Source: Sabellastarte sp. h YS-2021 (Eukaryota > Annelida > Polychaeta > Sabellida > Sabellidae). From it: DNA of 64,000 bases. Every line of letters starts with the position of its first letter. The first letter of the stretch is position 1. Positions 34,378 through 42,224 of the stretch are shown here, one piece after another. The stretch is taken from the NCBI GenBank assembly GCA_964017235.1, contig OZ024933.1, forward strand, positions 6,575,962 to 6,639,961, written 5' to 3'. The translations under genes were made by a program, and so were the position numbers. The notes beneath the pieces were generated by a model. That model was not told the DNA's origin. It searched no databases and saw nothing but the letters and a program-made list of their open reading frames with translations.

Positions 34378-34600
34378 GTCCATCCCACTGGGGGGTGGAC
34401 ATATTATTTTTGCTTTTTCCGCCGTCCAGACGCTTGGTTTCCGCTCATTTGAAGGAAAAGTATTATGTCCACCCCACTGGGGGGTGGACATATTATTTTT
34501 GCTTTTTCCGCCGTCTGCCGTCCTGCGTCCCACTTGGGTTTCCAGACATTTTAGGCAACAGTTCTTATCCTATCTTTACCACATTTGGCATGCAGGTTTA
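34378..34600. repeat. Two hairpin heads in tandem (GTCCACCCC...GGGGTGGAC)
   Basis: The palindrome GTCCAYCCCACTGGGGGGTGGAC occurs at 34378-34400 and 34467-34489. Each is followed by ATATTATTTTTGCTTTTTCC and GCCGTC-rich sequence. This is a duplicated element head of the same layout as 30878. Confidence 0.75.
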
Positions 34601-34609
34601 TTGTAAAGT

Positions 34610-35640
34610 TAAATTTTCGACCCACAGGGTATCTAACGAATGTCATCTTTACAATTTTCAAAAAAATTTCCCCTCCCCAAAAATGGCGGCCATTTTGAAT
34701 TTTCGAAGTTTTGCCAAAATGGCAAAACACAAATTTCCTTCTATCTCCTTAACCGTGCGAGATAGAGCGATTTCGTCAAAATTTTCGACCCACAGGGTAT
34801 CTGAGCATTGTACTCTATGCAATTTTTAAAAAATTTTCCCCTCCCCTAAAATGGCGGCCATTTTGAATTTTCGAATTTTTGCCAAAAGTGGCAAAACACA
34901 AATGTGCTTCTACCTCCTTAACCGTGCAAGATAGAGCGATTTCGTCGAAATTTTCAACCCACAGGGTATCTAAGGAATGTACTCTTTGCAATTTTCAAAA
35001 ATTTTTCCCATCCCCAAAAATGGCGGCCATTTTGAATTTTCGAATTTTTGCCAAAAGTGGCAAAACACAAATTTGCTTCTATCTCCTTAACCGTGCGAGA
35101 TAGAGCAATTTCGTCAAAATTTTCGACCCACAGGGTATCTGAGAATTCTACTCTTTGCAATTTTCAAAAAATTTTCCCCTCCCCAAAAATGGCGGCCATT
35201 TTGAATTTTCGAATTTTTGCCAAAAATGGCAAAACCCGAATTTGCTTCTATCTCCTTAACCGTGCGAGATAGAGTGATTTCGTCGAAATTTTCGACCCAC
35301 AGGGTGTCTAAGGAATGTACTCTTTGCAATTTTCAAAAAAAATTTCCCCTCCCCACATATGGCGGCCATTTTGAATTTTCGAATTTTTGCCCAAAATGGA
35401 AAAACACAAATTGGCCTTAACCGTGCAAAATAGAGTTATTTCGTTGAAATTTTCGACCTATAGGGTATCTAAGAAATGTACTCTTGGCAATTTTCAAAAA
35501 ATTTTCCTTTTCCCCAAAATGGCGGCCATTTTGAATTTTCAAATTTTTGCCAAAAATAGAAAAACAGGAATTTGCTTCTATCTTCTTAACCGTGCAAGAT
35601 AGAGTGATTTCGTCAAAATTTTCAACCCAACCAATGCAAA
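34610..35640. repeat. 169-bp minisatellite array, about six units
   Basis: The box CCCACAGGG recurs at 34621, 34789, 34958, 35127 and 35296, a strict 168-169 bp period. Each unit contains AAAATGGCGGCCATTTT. The short open frames on both strands are repeat translations. Confidence 0.88.
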
Positions 35641-35749
35641 AAGGCATGAAGCTGAAATAATTTACATATACACTAATAAATATTTAAGCATCATTGATAT
35701 ATTTTACAAATGAATCAGGGTCTTGTATAGACTTGCTCCAAGTCTTTGT

Positions 35750-35941
35750 TTTTATTGCGTTAATACATCCTATCCAATGGACAATAGCTTATCCGGTCGG
35801 CGCAGACCGGCCCGCCAAACGTCAGAAAAAGACGTCCTGTGTCTCCACCGGCAAGCCGGTCCCTAGCACTAGTGCACTCGCCAGGTGGCGTGTAGTACTT
35901 CCTCCCTGTCTAGACAGAGTGACGTCATGGCATCTTTTTCG
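35750..35941 (+). repeat. Left ITR of DIRS copy 4, promoter region
   Basis: Carries TGACGTCA at 35920-35927 and the E2F-like TTTGGCGCG at 35942-35950 just inside. The CCGGTC-GGCGCA-GACCGG palindrome lies near its start. Complement of 42010-42224. Confidence 0.88.
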
Positions 35942-36065
35942 TTTGGCGCGAACTAGTGTGGACGCCTTTTCATAGCAGCCAGGATTTTTTGTGTTTAATT
36001 GTGAATTTCTTCAAGTTTTTAACTTTTATTTGCTTCTGAGTTCTTCTAAGAGTGTGTAGAACATT

Positions 36066-38264
36066 ATGTCTTCACCAGGACAAAGGAGGGGAAGTTGTGG
36101 CCACGCGATGGCCAGTTTTGATAGACATGTATTCTGTGCGCGCTGTCGCGACAAAGGGAAAGGTGAGGAACCCTGTGTGGCTGATAAAGACACTTCTGAT
36201 TGCTCTTTATGTAACTCTCTCACCCCAGAACAACGTATCCAACTTGCCACGCCTTCCTACAAGATAAAGAAAGAGAAACGGGAGGCTAAACGTGCTGAGT
36301 CCACTAACCCCACTACGGAAGACACCCTCGTTGATCCCTCTTCTGTTGAGGTTATTGGTGTTGTGGGTGACTCTCAGTCTTCTCAAGTAGATTCTGCTCC
36401 TCCGGAAAAGAAGACTAAGAAAGATAAACTTCCCTCCAAGTCTAAGAAGCCTGTAGAATCGTCTTCCACTGATAGTAAGATCTCTGAATTAGACCAGAAA
36501 TGGTCCGAACGTTTCAACAGGATTGAAGCTCTTCTCTTATCGAAGTCTTTGCAGCCTAGCTTCACTTCAGAGGTCCGTGTATCCCCTGCACACACTCCAC
36601 CTGCTGGTATTAGGAAGGATTCAGAACCCTTTTTTCAACCAGTTGATTCTTCACCAAATAAGCGCACTGGTCCAGACACACATGCTTCACAGCATAAGTC
36701 GACCGGTAAGCTGTTAACGGAGAAGCTGAGTCACAGACAATCTTCCTCTGAGCGCACTGGCCCAGACACACATGCTTCTATGCATAAGTCGGCCGGTAAG
36801 CCTAAGCCTGACTCTCACCGACCCAGACCATCTACTTCAGGACGCACTGGTCCAGACATTGCTGAAAGCTCTCAGTCGACCGGTAAGCCTGCAACCGACC
36901 GACTTCAAGTGGATAACCTGCCTTCGGACACTGATCCAGCAATTCCTAAGGCTCAGTCATCTAGTAAACTGCTCTCCGACCGACCTCGCACCAACCGGCC
37001 AGGCACTTCCTTTGTGGCCGGTTCAGAGTCTCCCCCTCTTCATCATTCTGATAGACGAGACAGCGTGTCAAGTATTGATTCTCAAGTGGATAGTGACTTT
37101 TCCGACCGACCTCCGGTCCAGATATTTGTAGAGGAGGGTGAACTCTCTGAGGATCAGGACTTTGCTGAAACAGACCAACCATCTTCGGAAGAGCAGACAT
37201 ATAGGGAAACCATGTCTGGCATTCGCTCCTTCATGGGTTGGACCCACGTACCTGACATGGATAGCTCCAATCCTTCAGATGACAACCCCTTTGCGGGTCC
37301 GAAAGCTCCGGTTCCAAATAAAGTCTCAGTACAAATGCCCACAGAGGAGTGGCTTTGTAAGAAGCTAAATAGACTCAATTTGACTCTCATTGAAGGTTAC
37401 CCATCCAGGACTTCCGAAGCCGGTCATTTGTCCATGGATCAATTCTTAAGACCTGCTAGGTCACAAAGTAAATGGTACGGGCTCTTTCCCGGACAATCAA
37501 CTGATCCTTCTACAGTTTCTTGTTGGAATACTGGACCGTCAAAACTTAACAGTAGTTTCAGCAGAATTTCAAGGAAAACTGGTATGACCTCCATCCCACC
37601 TGCGTCTCGCCGTATCTCACAGGACACCCTACGCAAATGGGAAAAGAGTGCGCGTGAGGCCTCAGTGATATGCAACCAAGCGGCTAGCTTCAACCGCTGC
37701 CTCTTCAAGGTGCAGCAAGAAATGCAATCTCAACTAAAAACTATCAGGAGTGAGTCTAAAGGCAAAGCTTCCAAGAAGGTCTCCGACGCATCTGATGAGC
37801 TGCAGTTCCTCATGAACTTTAACAGTAGTATTACACAAGCAGCGGCCAAAACCATGGAGCACCTCACGGACTTTGTTTTCATTACCATGGGTAACTCCAC
37901 TTTGGCCCGGCGGGATGCTTACCTTAGCCACCTCAAGCATGGGATAAAACCTGACACTTTTGCCGCCCTTAGAACCGCCCCTTTGCAGATTGGAACTCTT
38001 TTTCCCGATGCTATTATTAAGAAAGCGGAGGAGGAGATCTCCCACTTTGACAATAAGGGTCAGCCGGTTTCCTATGGACGAAATAAGCTAAGATACCATC
38101 CTTATGAAAGGTCTGAAACCAAGAAAACTGAGAGTAGGTCGGAGGGCAAGCAGGACAGGCCGGCATGGAAAAACATAGGTAGATCACGACAGTTCAAGAG
38201 AGGCAGAGGACGTTCTACCAACTTTTCCTCCCGTAGTGCCAAGGGCCAGCAGTCATATAAATGA
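36066..38264 (+). CDS. gag: DIRS gag, copy 4, intact
   Basis: 732 aa. The ATG is conserved in other copies (MSSPGQRRGS). The N-terminal Cys/His finger spans residues 9-50 (CGH, FDRH, CARC, C-V, C-x2-C). Then come a Lys-rich stretch (about 90-140), a Ser/Pro-rich linker with four T-G-P-D-x-H/A repeats (about 200-270), an acidic segment, DDNPFAG (about 405) and the capsid-like half with EEWLCKKL, SKWYGL, FNRCLFKVQQEM, FNSSITQAAAK and ARRDAYLSHL. The tail is basic (SRQFKRGRGRS). The finger resembles that of LAP2alpha-like domains thought to derive from DIRS gag (from memory, not checked). It is the main structural protein. The UGA at its end sits in a leaky context, so a longer Gag-YR form is possible. 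Confidence 0.9.
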   Translation: MSSPGQRRGSCGHAMASFDRHVFCARCRDKGKGEEPCVADKDTSDCSLCNSLTPEQRIQLATPSYKIKKEKREAKRAESTNPTTEDTLVDPSSVEVIGVVGDSQSSQVDSAPPEKKTKKDKLPSKSKKPVESSSTDSKISELDQKWSERFNRIEALLLSKSLQPSFTSEVRVSPAHTPPAGIRKDSEPFFQPVDSSPNKRTGPDTHASQHKSTGKLLTEKLSHRQSSSERTGPDTHASMHKSAGKPKPDSHRPRPSTSGRTGPDIAESSQSTGKPATDRLQVDNLPSDTDPAIPKAQSSSKLLSDRPRTNRPGTSFVAGSESPPLHHSDRRDSVSSIDSQVDSDFSDRPPVQIFVEEGELSEDQDFAETDQPSSEEQTYRETMSGIRSFMGWTHVPDMDSSNPSDDNPFAGPKAPVPNKVSVQMPTEEWLCKKLNRLNLTLIEGYPSRTSEAGHLSMDQFLRPARSQSKWYGLFPGQSTDPSTVSCWNTGPSKLNSSFSRISRKTGMTSIPPASRRISQDTLRKWEKSAREASVICNQAASFNRCLFKVQQEMQSQLKTIRSESKGKASKKVSDASDELQFLMNFNSSITQAAAKTMEHLTDFVFITMGNSTLARRDAYLSHLKHGIKPDTFAALRTAPLQIGTLFPDAIIKKAEEEISHFDNKGQPVSYGRNKLRYHPYERSETKKTESRSEGKQDRPAWKNIGRSRQFKRGRGRSTNFSSRSAKGQQSYK

Positions 38265-40566
38265 CAGTTATTGTTTAACTCAGTTCCCAAACAGACTGCT
38301 GGCCGGGAGCATCATGACAGAACAGACTTTGAACTCTTTGACTGTAAGCTTAAATGTTGTAAAACCTGCCACTTCTATCCCCGGGCATTCGCAAAAGAAA
38401 GGAGTAAGTCCCGGGGCAACAGATTGTCATTGCATAAAACAAGAATTAAAATATGTGAACAGTGCTTCTTGTGTCACTCAATTGTCTTATGTAAATCATG
38501 CCTCATGTGCCCCAAATGTTGTTCCAAACTTGCCTGTAGGAGCCAGACTTCAAAATTTTTGGAAAACTTGGCTGGATCTGGGTGCTGGTCCCAGGGTGAT
38601 TCAGATCTTAAAACAGGGTTACACGCTCCCCTTCCGGATCCGGCCACATCTCAGCAGGTCCCCCACTGTCGTAAGCTGTTATGTCAATCCTCACAGGAAC
38701 AGCTACCTGTTGGAGGCATTACATCAGCTTATAGACAAAAACGCTGTAGAGTTAGTACACAACCAAAATTCTCTGGGGTTTTTCAACAGATTGTTTCTGG
38801 TCCCCAAGCCAAACAACAAATGGAGACCGATTCTGGACTTAAGCAAATTGAATCTGTTCCTGAAGGTGGAAAAATTCAAAATGGAGACTCCGGAAACTAT
38901 CAGAACATCCCTCCGACAAGGGGAGTGGATTACGTCGGTAGATTTCAGGGATGCCTACTTTCATATCCCAATACAGGACCAGTCCAGGAAATACCTCAGA
39001 TTTCATGTACAAGGTCAGACATACCAATTCAGAGCATTGCCCTTCGGACTGTCCACAGCTCCCATGGAGTTCACTATTTTAGTCAAAGAAGTGAAACTAA
39101 TGGCCATGCGCAAGGGTATAAGGATCCACCAGTACCTAGACGACTGGTTGGTAAGGGCAGAATCATACACTACCTGCCACCGACACACACAGATGTTAGT
39201 AGAAATGTGTCTGGAACTGGGTTGGCTCGTGAATACAGAGAAGTCGGAGCTGGAACCAAAGCAGGTCTTCAATTTTGTAGGTTACCAGTTCGACCTCAAG
39301 TCCGGCCGGGTCAGACCAACTCCGGACCGATGGGAGAGTCTCCAAGAGAAAATTCAAGCTCTCTTGCTTCTACCGGCCTGTCCGGTCCGGCAATTCATGT
39401 CTCTCATAGGCCTGCTGACAGCCACGGAAAAACAGGTTCACTTAGGCCGCCTACACATGAGACCCATTCAATGGCATCTCAAAAACAATTGGAGAGTACC
39501 AGAATCACTGGAAAAATTCATTCCTCTACCAAAGTCACTCCACCCACACTTACAGTGGTGGCTGGAGGAGAGCAACGTGTTACAAGGCCAACCACTACAC
39601 CCCATAAGACATGCTCTGCAAGTCTTTACAGACGCATCAAAAGAAGGGTGGGGCGCTCACTTAAACGAATTCACGGCAAGGGGCTCTTGGTCGGTTCCGG
39701 AAAGCAAGTTGCACATAAACTATCTGGAACTAAAAGCAGTCTTCCTTGCTCTAAGAGAGTTCCAAAATCTCTGCGTAGGCAGAATAGTTCTGGTAGCAAC
39801 CGACAATACTACAGTGGTAGCCTACATAAACAAGGAAGGAGGCATGAGGTCGGGCCCGCTTTGTGCCCTACTGTGGAGAATATTGACCTGGTGCTCCCAA
39901 CGTCAAGTGACTCTAAAAGCCCGACACATTCCAGGCCGTCTGAACGTAATAACGGACAAGCTATCCAGACTAGGGCAGACCATCCAGACGGAATGGTCCC
40001 TCCTTCCAGAAATTTTTCACAGGATTTGCAACCTATGGCACCGACCTCAGATAGATCTGTTTGCCACGAGGTTCAACCACAAGTTACCTCAATTTGTCTC
40101 TCCAGTACCGGACCCCTTGGCAGTAGCAGTAGATGCTCTCACCTTGCCATGGGAGAATCTAGATGCATACGCCTTTCCACCGACGGCCATGTTAGGCAAG
40201 GTGGTGGAGAAGCTCCAAAATTCCCCTTGCAAGAGGCTAATTCTGATTGCCCCGGGGTGGCCCAACATGCCTTGGTTTTGGGACTTGGTGACCATGTCCA
40301 GTCAGGTCCCTCTCAGCCTGCCCAACCTGTCCAACCTGTTGACACAGCCCTTCAATCAGATCCCTCACAGGAATCTGACAAATCTCAATCTTCATGCATG
40401 GCTCCTAGAGCCACAGCAATCAAAGAGCAGGGTTTCTCTGAAGCAGTGGCAGCGCGAATTGAGGCTCCGCAAAGAAGATCAACCAGATCAGTCTATGAGG
40501 CAAAGTGGGCCATTTTTACAAAGTGGTGCGTCATCAATCAGGTGGACTTCAGGTCACCATCTGTGA
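38236..40566 (+). CDS. DIRS reverse transcriptase-RNase H-methyltransferase, copy 4
   Basis: 776 codons in the +1 frame relative to gag, overlapping the gag end by 29 nt. The true start is unknown: an internal start or frameshift is needed. The RT fingers/palm motif KPNNKWRPILDLS is at about 190, LPFGLSTAPMEF at about 265, and YLDDW with the catalytic Asp pair at about 300. RNase H: FTDAS (464), LELKAV (about 497), ATDNTT (about 520) and NVITDKLSR (about 570), giving the D-E-D-D set. The Dam-like methyltransferase region typical of the DIRS1 group follows: IDLFATRF (about 605), AFPPTAMLG, then APGWPNMPWF (about 671). All of it overlaps the Cys-rich/YR frame. It copies element RNA into DNA. 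Confidence 0.92.
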   Translation: MPRASSHINDSYCLTQFPNRLLAGSIMTEQTLNSLTVSLNVVKPATSIPGHSQKKGVSPGATDCHCIKQELKYVNSASCVTQLSYVNHASCAPNVVPNLPVGARLQNFWKTWLDLGAGPRVIQILKQGYTLPFRIRPHLSRSPTVVSCYVNPHRNSYLLEALHQLIDKNAVELVHNQNSLGFFNRLFLVPKPNNKWRPILDLSKLNLFLKVEKFKMETPETIRTSLRQGEWITSVDFRDAYFHIPIQDQSRKYLRFHVQGQTYQFRALPFGLSTAPMEFTILVKEVKLMAMRKGIRIHQYLDDWLVRAESYTTCHRHTQMLVEMCLELGWLVNTEKSELEPKQVFNFVGYQFDLKSGRVRPTPDRWESLQEKIQALLLLPACPVRQFMSLIGLLTATEKQVHLGRLHMRPIQWHLKNNWRVPESLEKFIPLPKSLHPHLQWWLEESNVLQGQPLHPIRHALQVFTDASKEGWGAHLNEFTARGSWSVPESKLHINYLELKAVFLALREFQNLCVGRIVLVATDNTTVVAYINKEGGMRSGPLCALLWRILTWCSQRQVTLKARHIPGRLNVITDKLSRLGQTIQTEWSLLPEIFHRICNLWHRPQIDLFATRFNHKLPQFVSPVPDPLAVAVDALTLPWENLDAYAFPPTAMLGKVVEKLQNSPCKRLILIAPGWPNMPWFWDLVTMSSQVPLSLPNLSNLLTQPFNQIPHRNLTNLNLHAWLLEPQQSKSRVSLKQWQRELRLRKEDQPDQSMRQSGPFLQSGASSIRWTSGHHL
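38259..38270 (+). other. Candidate UGA readthrough site, Gag to Cys-rich/YR, copy 4
   Basis: Sequence AAA TGA CAG TTA. Stop-CAR-YYA is the tobamovirus-type leaky-stop consensus. The same frame stays open after the stop for 1,071 codons to 41480. The context is conserved in copies 1 and 5 and in family C, although the codons themselves differ (CAG TTA, CAA TCA, CAG CCA). Confidence 0.6.
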
Positions 40567-41480
40567 AGTCGGTAGCAAACTTCTTATTGCATCTTTTTGA
40601 GGTCAAGAAGTTACAACCTAGTACTATTGATGGTTACAGGTCTGCCATTGCTGATAAACTGGGTAATACCCAAGTTAATATCAGCAAGGATGAAAATCTC
40701 ACTCGTCTCCTGGAAAGTTTCCACAGAGACAGACCCAAAGGGCGGAGAGGAATACCCTCTTGGAACCTTTCTCTGGTTTTACACCAGTTGACAAAGGCCC
40801 CTTTTGAACCCCTTAGGGAGGCATCGCTAAAGCACCTGACATTCAAAACTGTCTTCCTTCTGGCTTTGGGTTCTGGGAAAAGGAGGAGTGAGATCCACGC
40901 TTGGCAACATAAAAATATCAGACACCAGGCTGATTGGTCCAAAGTGTCCCTGTTTCCATCTCCCAGCTTTCTTTCCAAGAACCAGCTGGCCAAGGAGGGT
41001 CCAGAGAGTGTTGCTCCAGTGGTCATACCAGCTCTGGCCCCTACTCTGGATAGGTCCCTCAAACCTGATAGATCCCTCTGTCCGATCAGAGCCTTGCGCT
41101 ACTATTTGGACAGGACCTCAACCATCAGGCAGGGAAAAGAATTAGTTTTTGTCTCCTTCAAGAAAGGCTTCGACAAGGACATTTCTCCTGCCACTATCTC
41201 CTCCTGGATCAAACAGACTGTGATCCTATGCTATGAGCTCTCTGATCACCACGCCCATACCCTGCATCAAGTTAAAGCTCATGATGTTAGGGCCTTTGCT
41301 GCCTCTAAGGCCTTCCAGTCAGGAGTTTCCTTAGAACAGATACTGGCAGCCTGTCATTGGAAATCCCATAACACCTTCACACAGTTTTATCTGAAGGATG
41401 TGGCTTGGGCCGACTCAGAGCTCTACCACCTGGGTCCTGTGGTGGCTGCTCAGCAGATCCACCAACAGGCCAGTACCTAG
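38265..41480 (+). CDS. Cys-rich module plus tyrosine recombinase, copy 4
   Basis: Continuous frame directly after the gag UGA. It has no ATG near its start; the first near-cognate is TTG at 38271. Residues given count from 38271. A Cys-rich module (about 25-90) includes nine cysteines in a fixed spacing at 38454-38537. Then comes a long Pro/Gln/Arg-rich stretch entirely overlapping RT. The YR domain covers about 710-1069, with arginine in GKRRSEIHAW (about 870), HDVR (1004), CHW (1028-1030) and tyrosine in QFYLKD (1040). This enzyme integrates circular DNA by recombination, in place of an integrase. The start mode is unresolved: readthrough from gag, non-AUG initiation or a spliced RNA. Confidence 0.85.
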   Translation, partial: QLLFNSVPKQTAGREHHDRTDFELFDCKLKCCKTCHFYPRAFAKERSKSRGNRLSLHKTRIKICEQCFLCHSIVLCKSCLMCPKCCSKLACRSQTSKFLENLAGSGCWSQGDSDLKTGLHAPLPDPATSQQVPHCRKLLCQSSQEQLPVGGITSAYRQKRCRVSTQPKFSGVFQQIVSGPQAKQQMETDSGLKQIESVPEGGKIQNGDSGNYQNIPPTRGVDYVGRFQGCLLSYPNTGPVQEIPQISCTRSDIPIQSIALRTVHSSHGVHYFSQRSETNGHAQGYKDPPVPRRLVGKGRIIHYLPPTHTDVSRNVSGTGLAREYREVGAGTKAGLQFCRLPVRPQVRPGQTNSGPMGESPRENSSSLASTGLSGPAIHVSHRPADSHGKTGSLRPPTHETHSMASQKQLESTRITGKIHSSTKVTPPTLTVVAGGEQRVTRPTTTPHKTCSASLYRRIKRRVGRSLKRIHGKGLLVGSGKQVAHKLSGTKSSLPCSKRVPKSLRRQNSSGSNRQYYSGSLHKQGRRHEVGPALCPTVENIDLVLPTSSDSKSPTHSRPSERNNGQAIQTRADHPDGMVPPSRNFSQDLQPMAPTSDRSVCHEVQPQVTSICLSSTGPLGSSSRCSHLAMGESRCIRLSTDGHVRQGGGEAPKFPLQEANSDCPGVAQHALVLGLGDHVQSGPSQPAQPVQPVDTALQSDPSQESDKSQSSCMAPRATAIKEQGFSEAVAARIEAPQRRSTRSVYEAKWAIFTKWCVINQVDFRSPSVKSVANFLLHLFEVKKLQPSTIDGYRSAIADKLGNTQVNISKDENLTRLLESFHRDRPKGRRGIPSWNLSLVLHQLTKAPFEPLREASLKHLTFKTVFLLALGSGKRRSEIHAWQHKNIRHQADWSKVSLFPSPSFLSKNQLAKEGPESVAPVVIPALAPTLDRSLKPDRSLCPIRALRYYLDRTSTIRQGKELVFVSFKKGFDKDISPATISSWIKQTVILCYELSDHHAHTLHQVKAHDVRAFAASKAFQSGVSLEQILAACHWKSHNTFTQFYLKDVAWADSELYHLGPVVAAQQIHQQAST

Positions 41481-41848
41481 AGGAGTCCTTTTTCTTGTAC
41501 ATATGTAATTATGGTACTTTTCTGTACATATTGCACATATAGTTAAGCAGTATATAAAAAAAAAAAAAAAAAAAAAAATCTGGACGTACTTCCTTAGGGA
41601 GGCTAAATCTATGGGACTGAACTCTCTCTCTCTCTCTTCCCCTACCTCAGAGCAGGTCTGTTAAACAAAAAGGGGGGGGGGGGAGTACATGGTCGACTCT
41701 GACGGTTAGTCTCCGGATAACCGGATGATGATATTCGACCATAGCCTGAAGGTTTACCCAGGCTTAGAAAATTGTCATTGAAGGTGATATGAGTTCAAAC
41801 GAGTGTTAGTCCCTAGTAACTTACCCGCCGACCAAGCGGTAGTTATTC
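41481..41848 (+). repeat. 3' UTR of DIRS copy 4
   Basis: Contains an A-tract (about 41556-41578), a hairpin CTTCC-TTAG-GGAGG (41589-41602), a CT-rich tract and A5G12 (41667-41683). Confidence 0.8.
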
Positions 41849-41944
41849 AGCTATTGTCCATTGGATAGGATGTATTAACGCAATAAAATTGCAAATTTAA
41901 TAAGTAAATTAAATTTTTATAAGTTAATACCCTATCCAATGGAC
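41849..41944 (+). repeat. ICR of DIRS copy 4
   Basis: The first half is complementary to the left end and the second half to the right end. They meet at AATAAAATTGCAAA, the sequence of a left-right circle junction. Confidence 0.9.
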
Positions 41945-42009
41945 ACACAAGACCCTCCCAGACCGACCCCGCTTTTCAGTTACTAGGGTCATCCCGTAGG
42001 TCTAGGCAA

Positions 42010-42224
42010 CGAAAAAGATGCCATGACGTCACTCTGTCTAGACAGGGAGGAAGTACTACACGCCACCTGGCGAGTGCACTAGTGCTAGGGACCGGCTTGC
42101 CGGTGGAGACACAGGACGTCTTTTTCTGACGTTTGGCGGGCCGGTCTGCGCCGACCGGATAAGCTATTGTCCATTGGATAGGGTATTAACTTATAAAAAT
42201 TTAATTTACTTATTAAATTTGCAA
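42010..42224 (-). repeat. Right ITR of DIRS copy 4
   Basis: Exact complement of the left ITR over about 190 nt as far as I can read, plus the AT-rich outer end TTATTAAATTTGCAA. Confidence 0.9.

Larger units (their letters stand above)
35750..42224 (+). mobile_element. DIRS family A copy 4, full-length and intact
   Basis: 6,475 bp from TTTTATTGCG to TTTGCAA, with identical ITRs, an ICR and undamaged gag, RT-RNase H-MT and Cys-rich/YR frames. It is the reference copy in the window and may be recently active. It lies in the intron between exons b and c of the host gene, in the sense orientation. Confidence 0.92.

Noticed and set aside
38236-38264. Minus-one frameshift as the way RT is expressed
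   Set aside because: RT is in the +1 frame relative to gag in copies 3, 4 and 5, and I see no conserved slippery heptamer. The start mode is left open.
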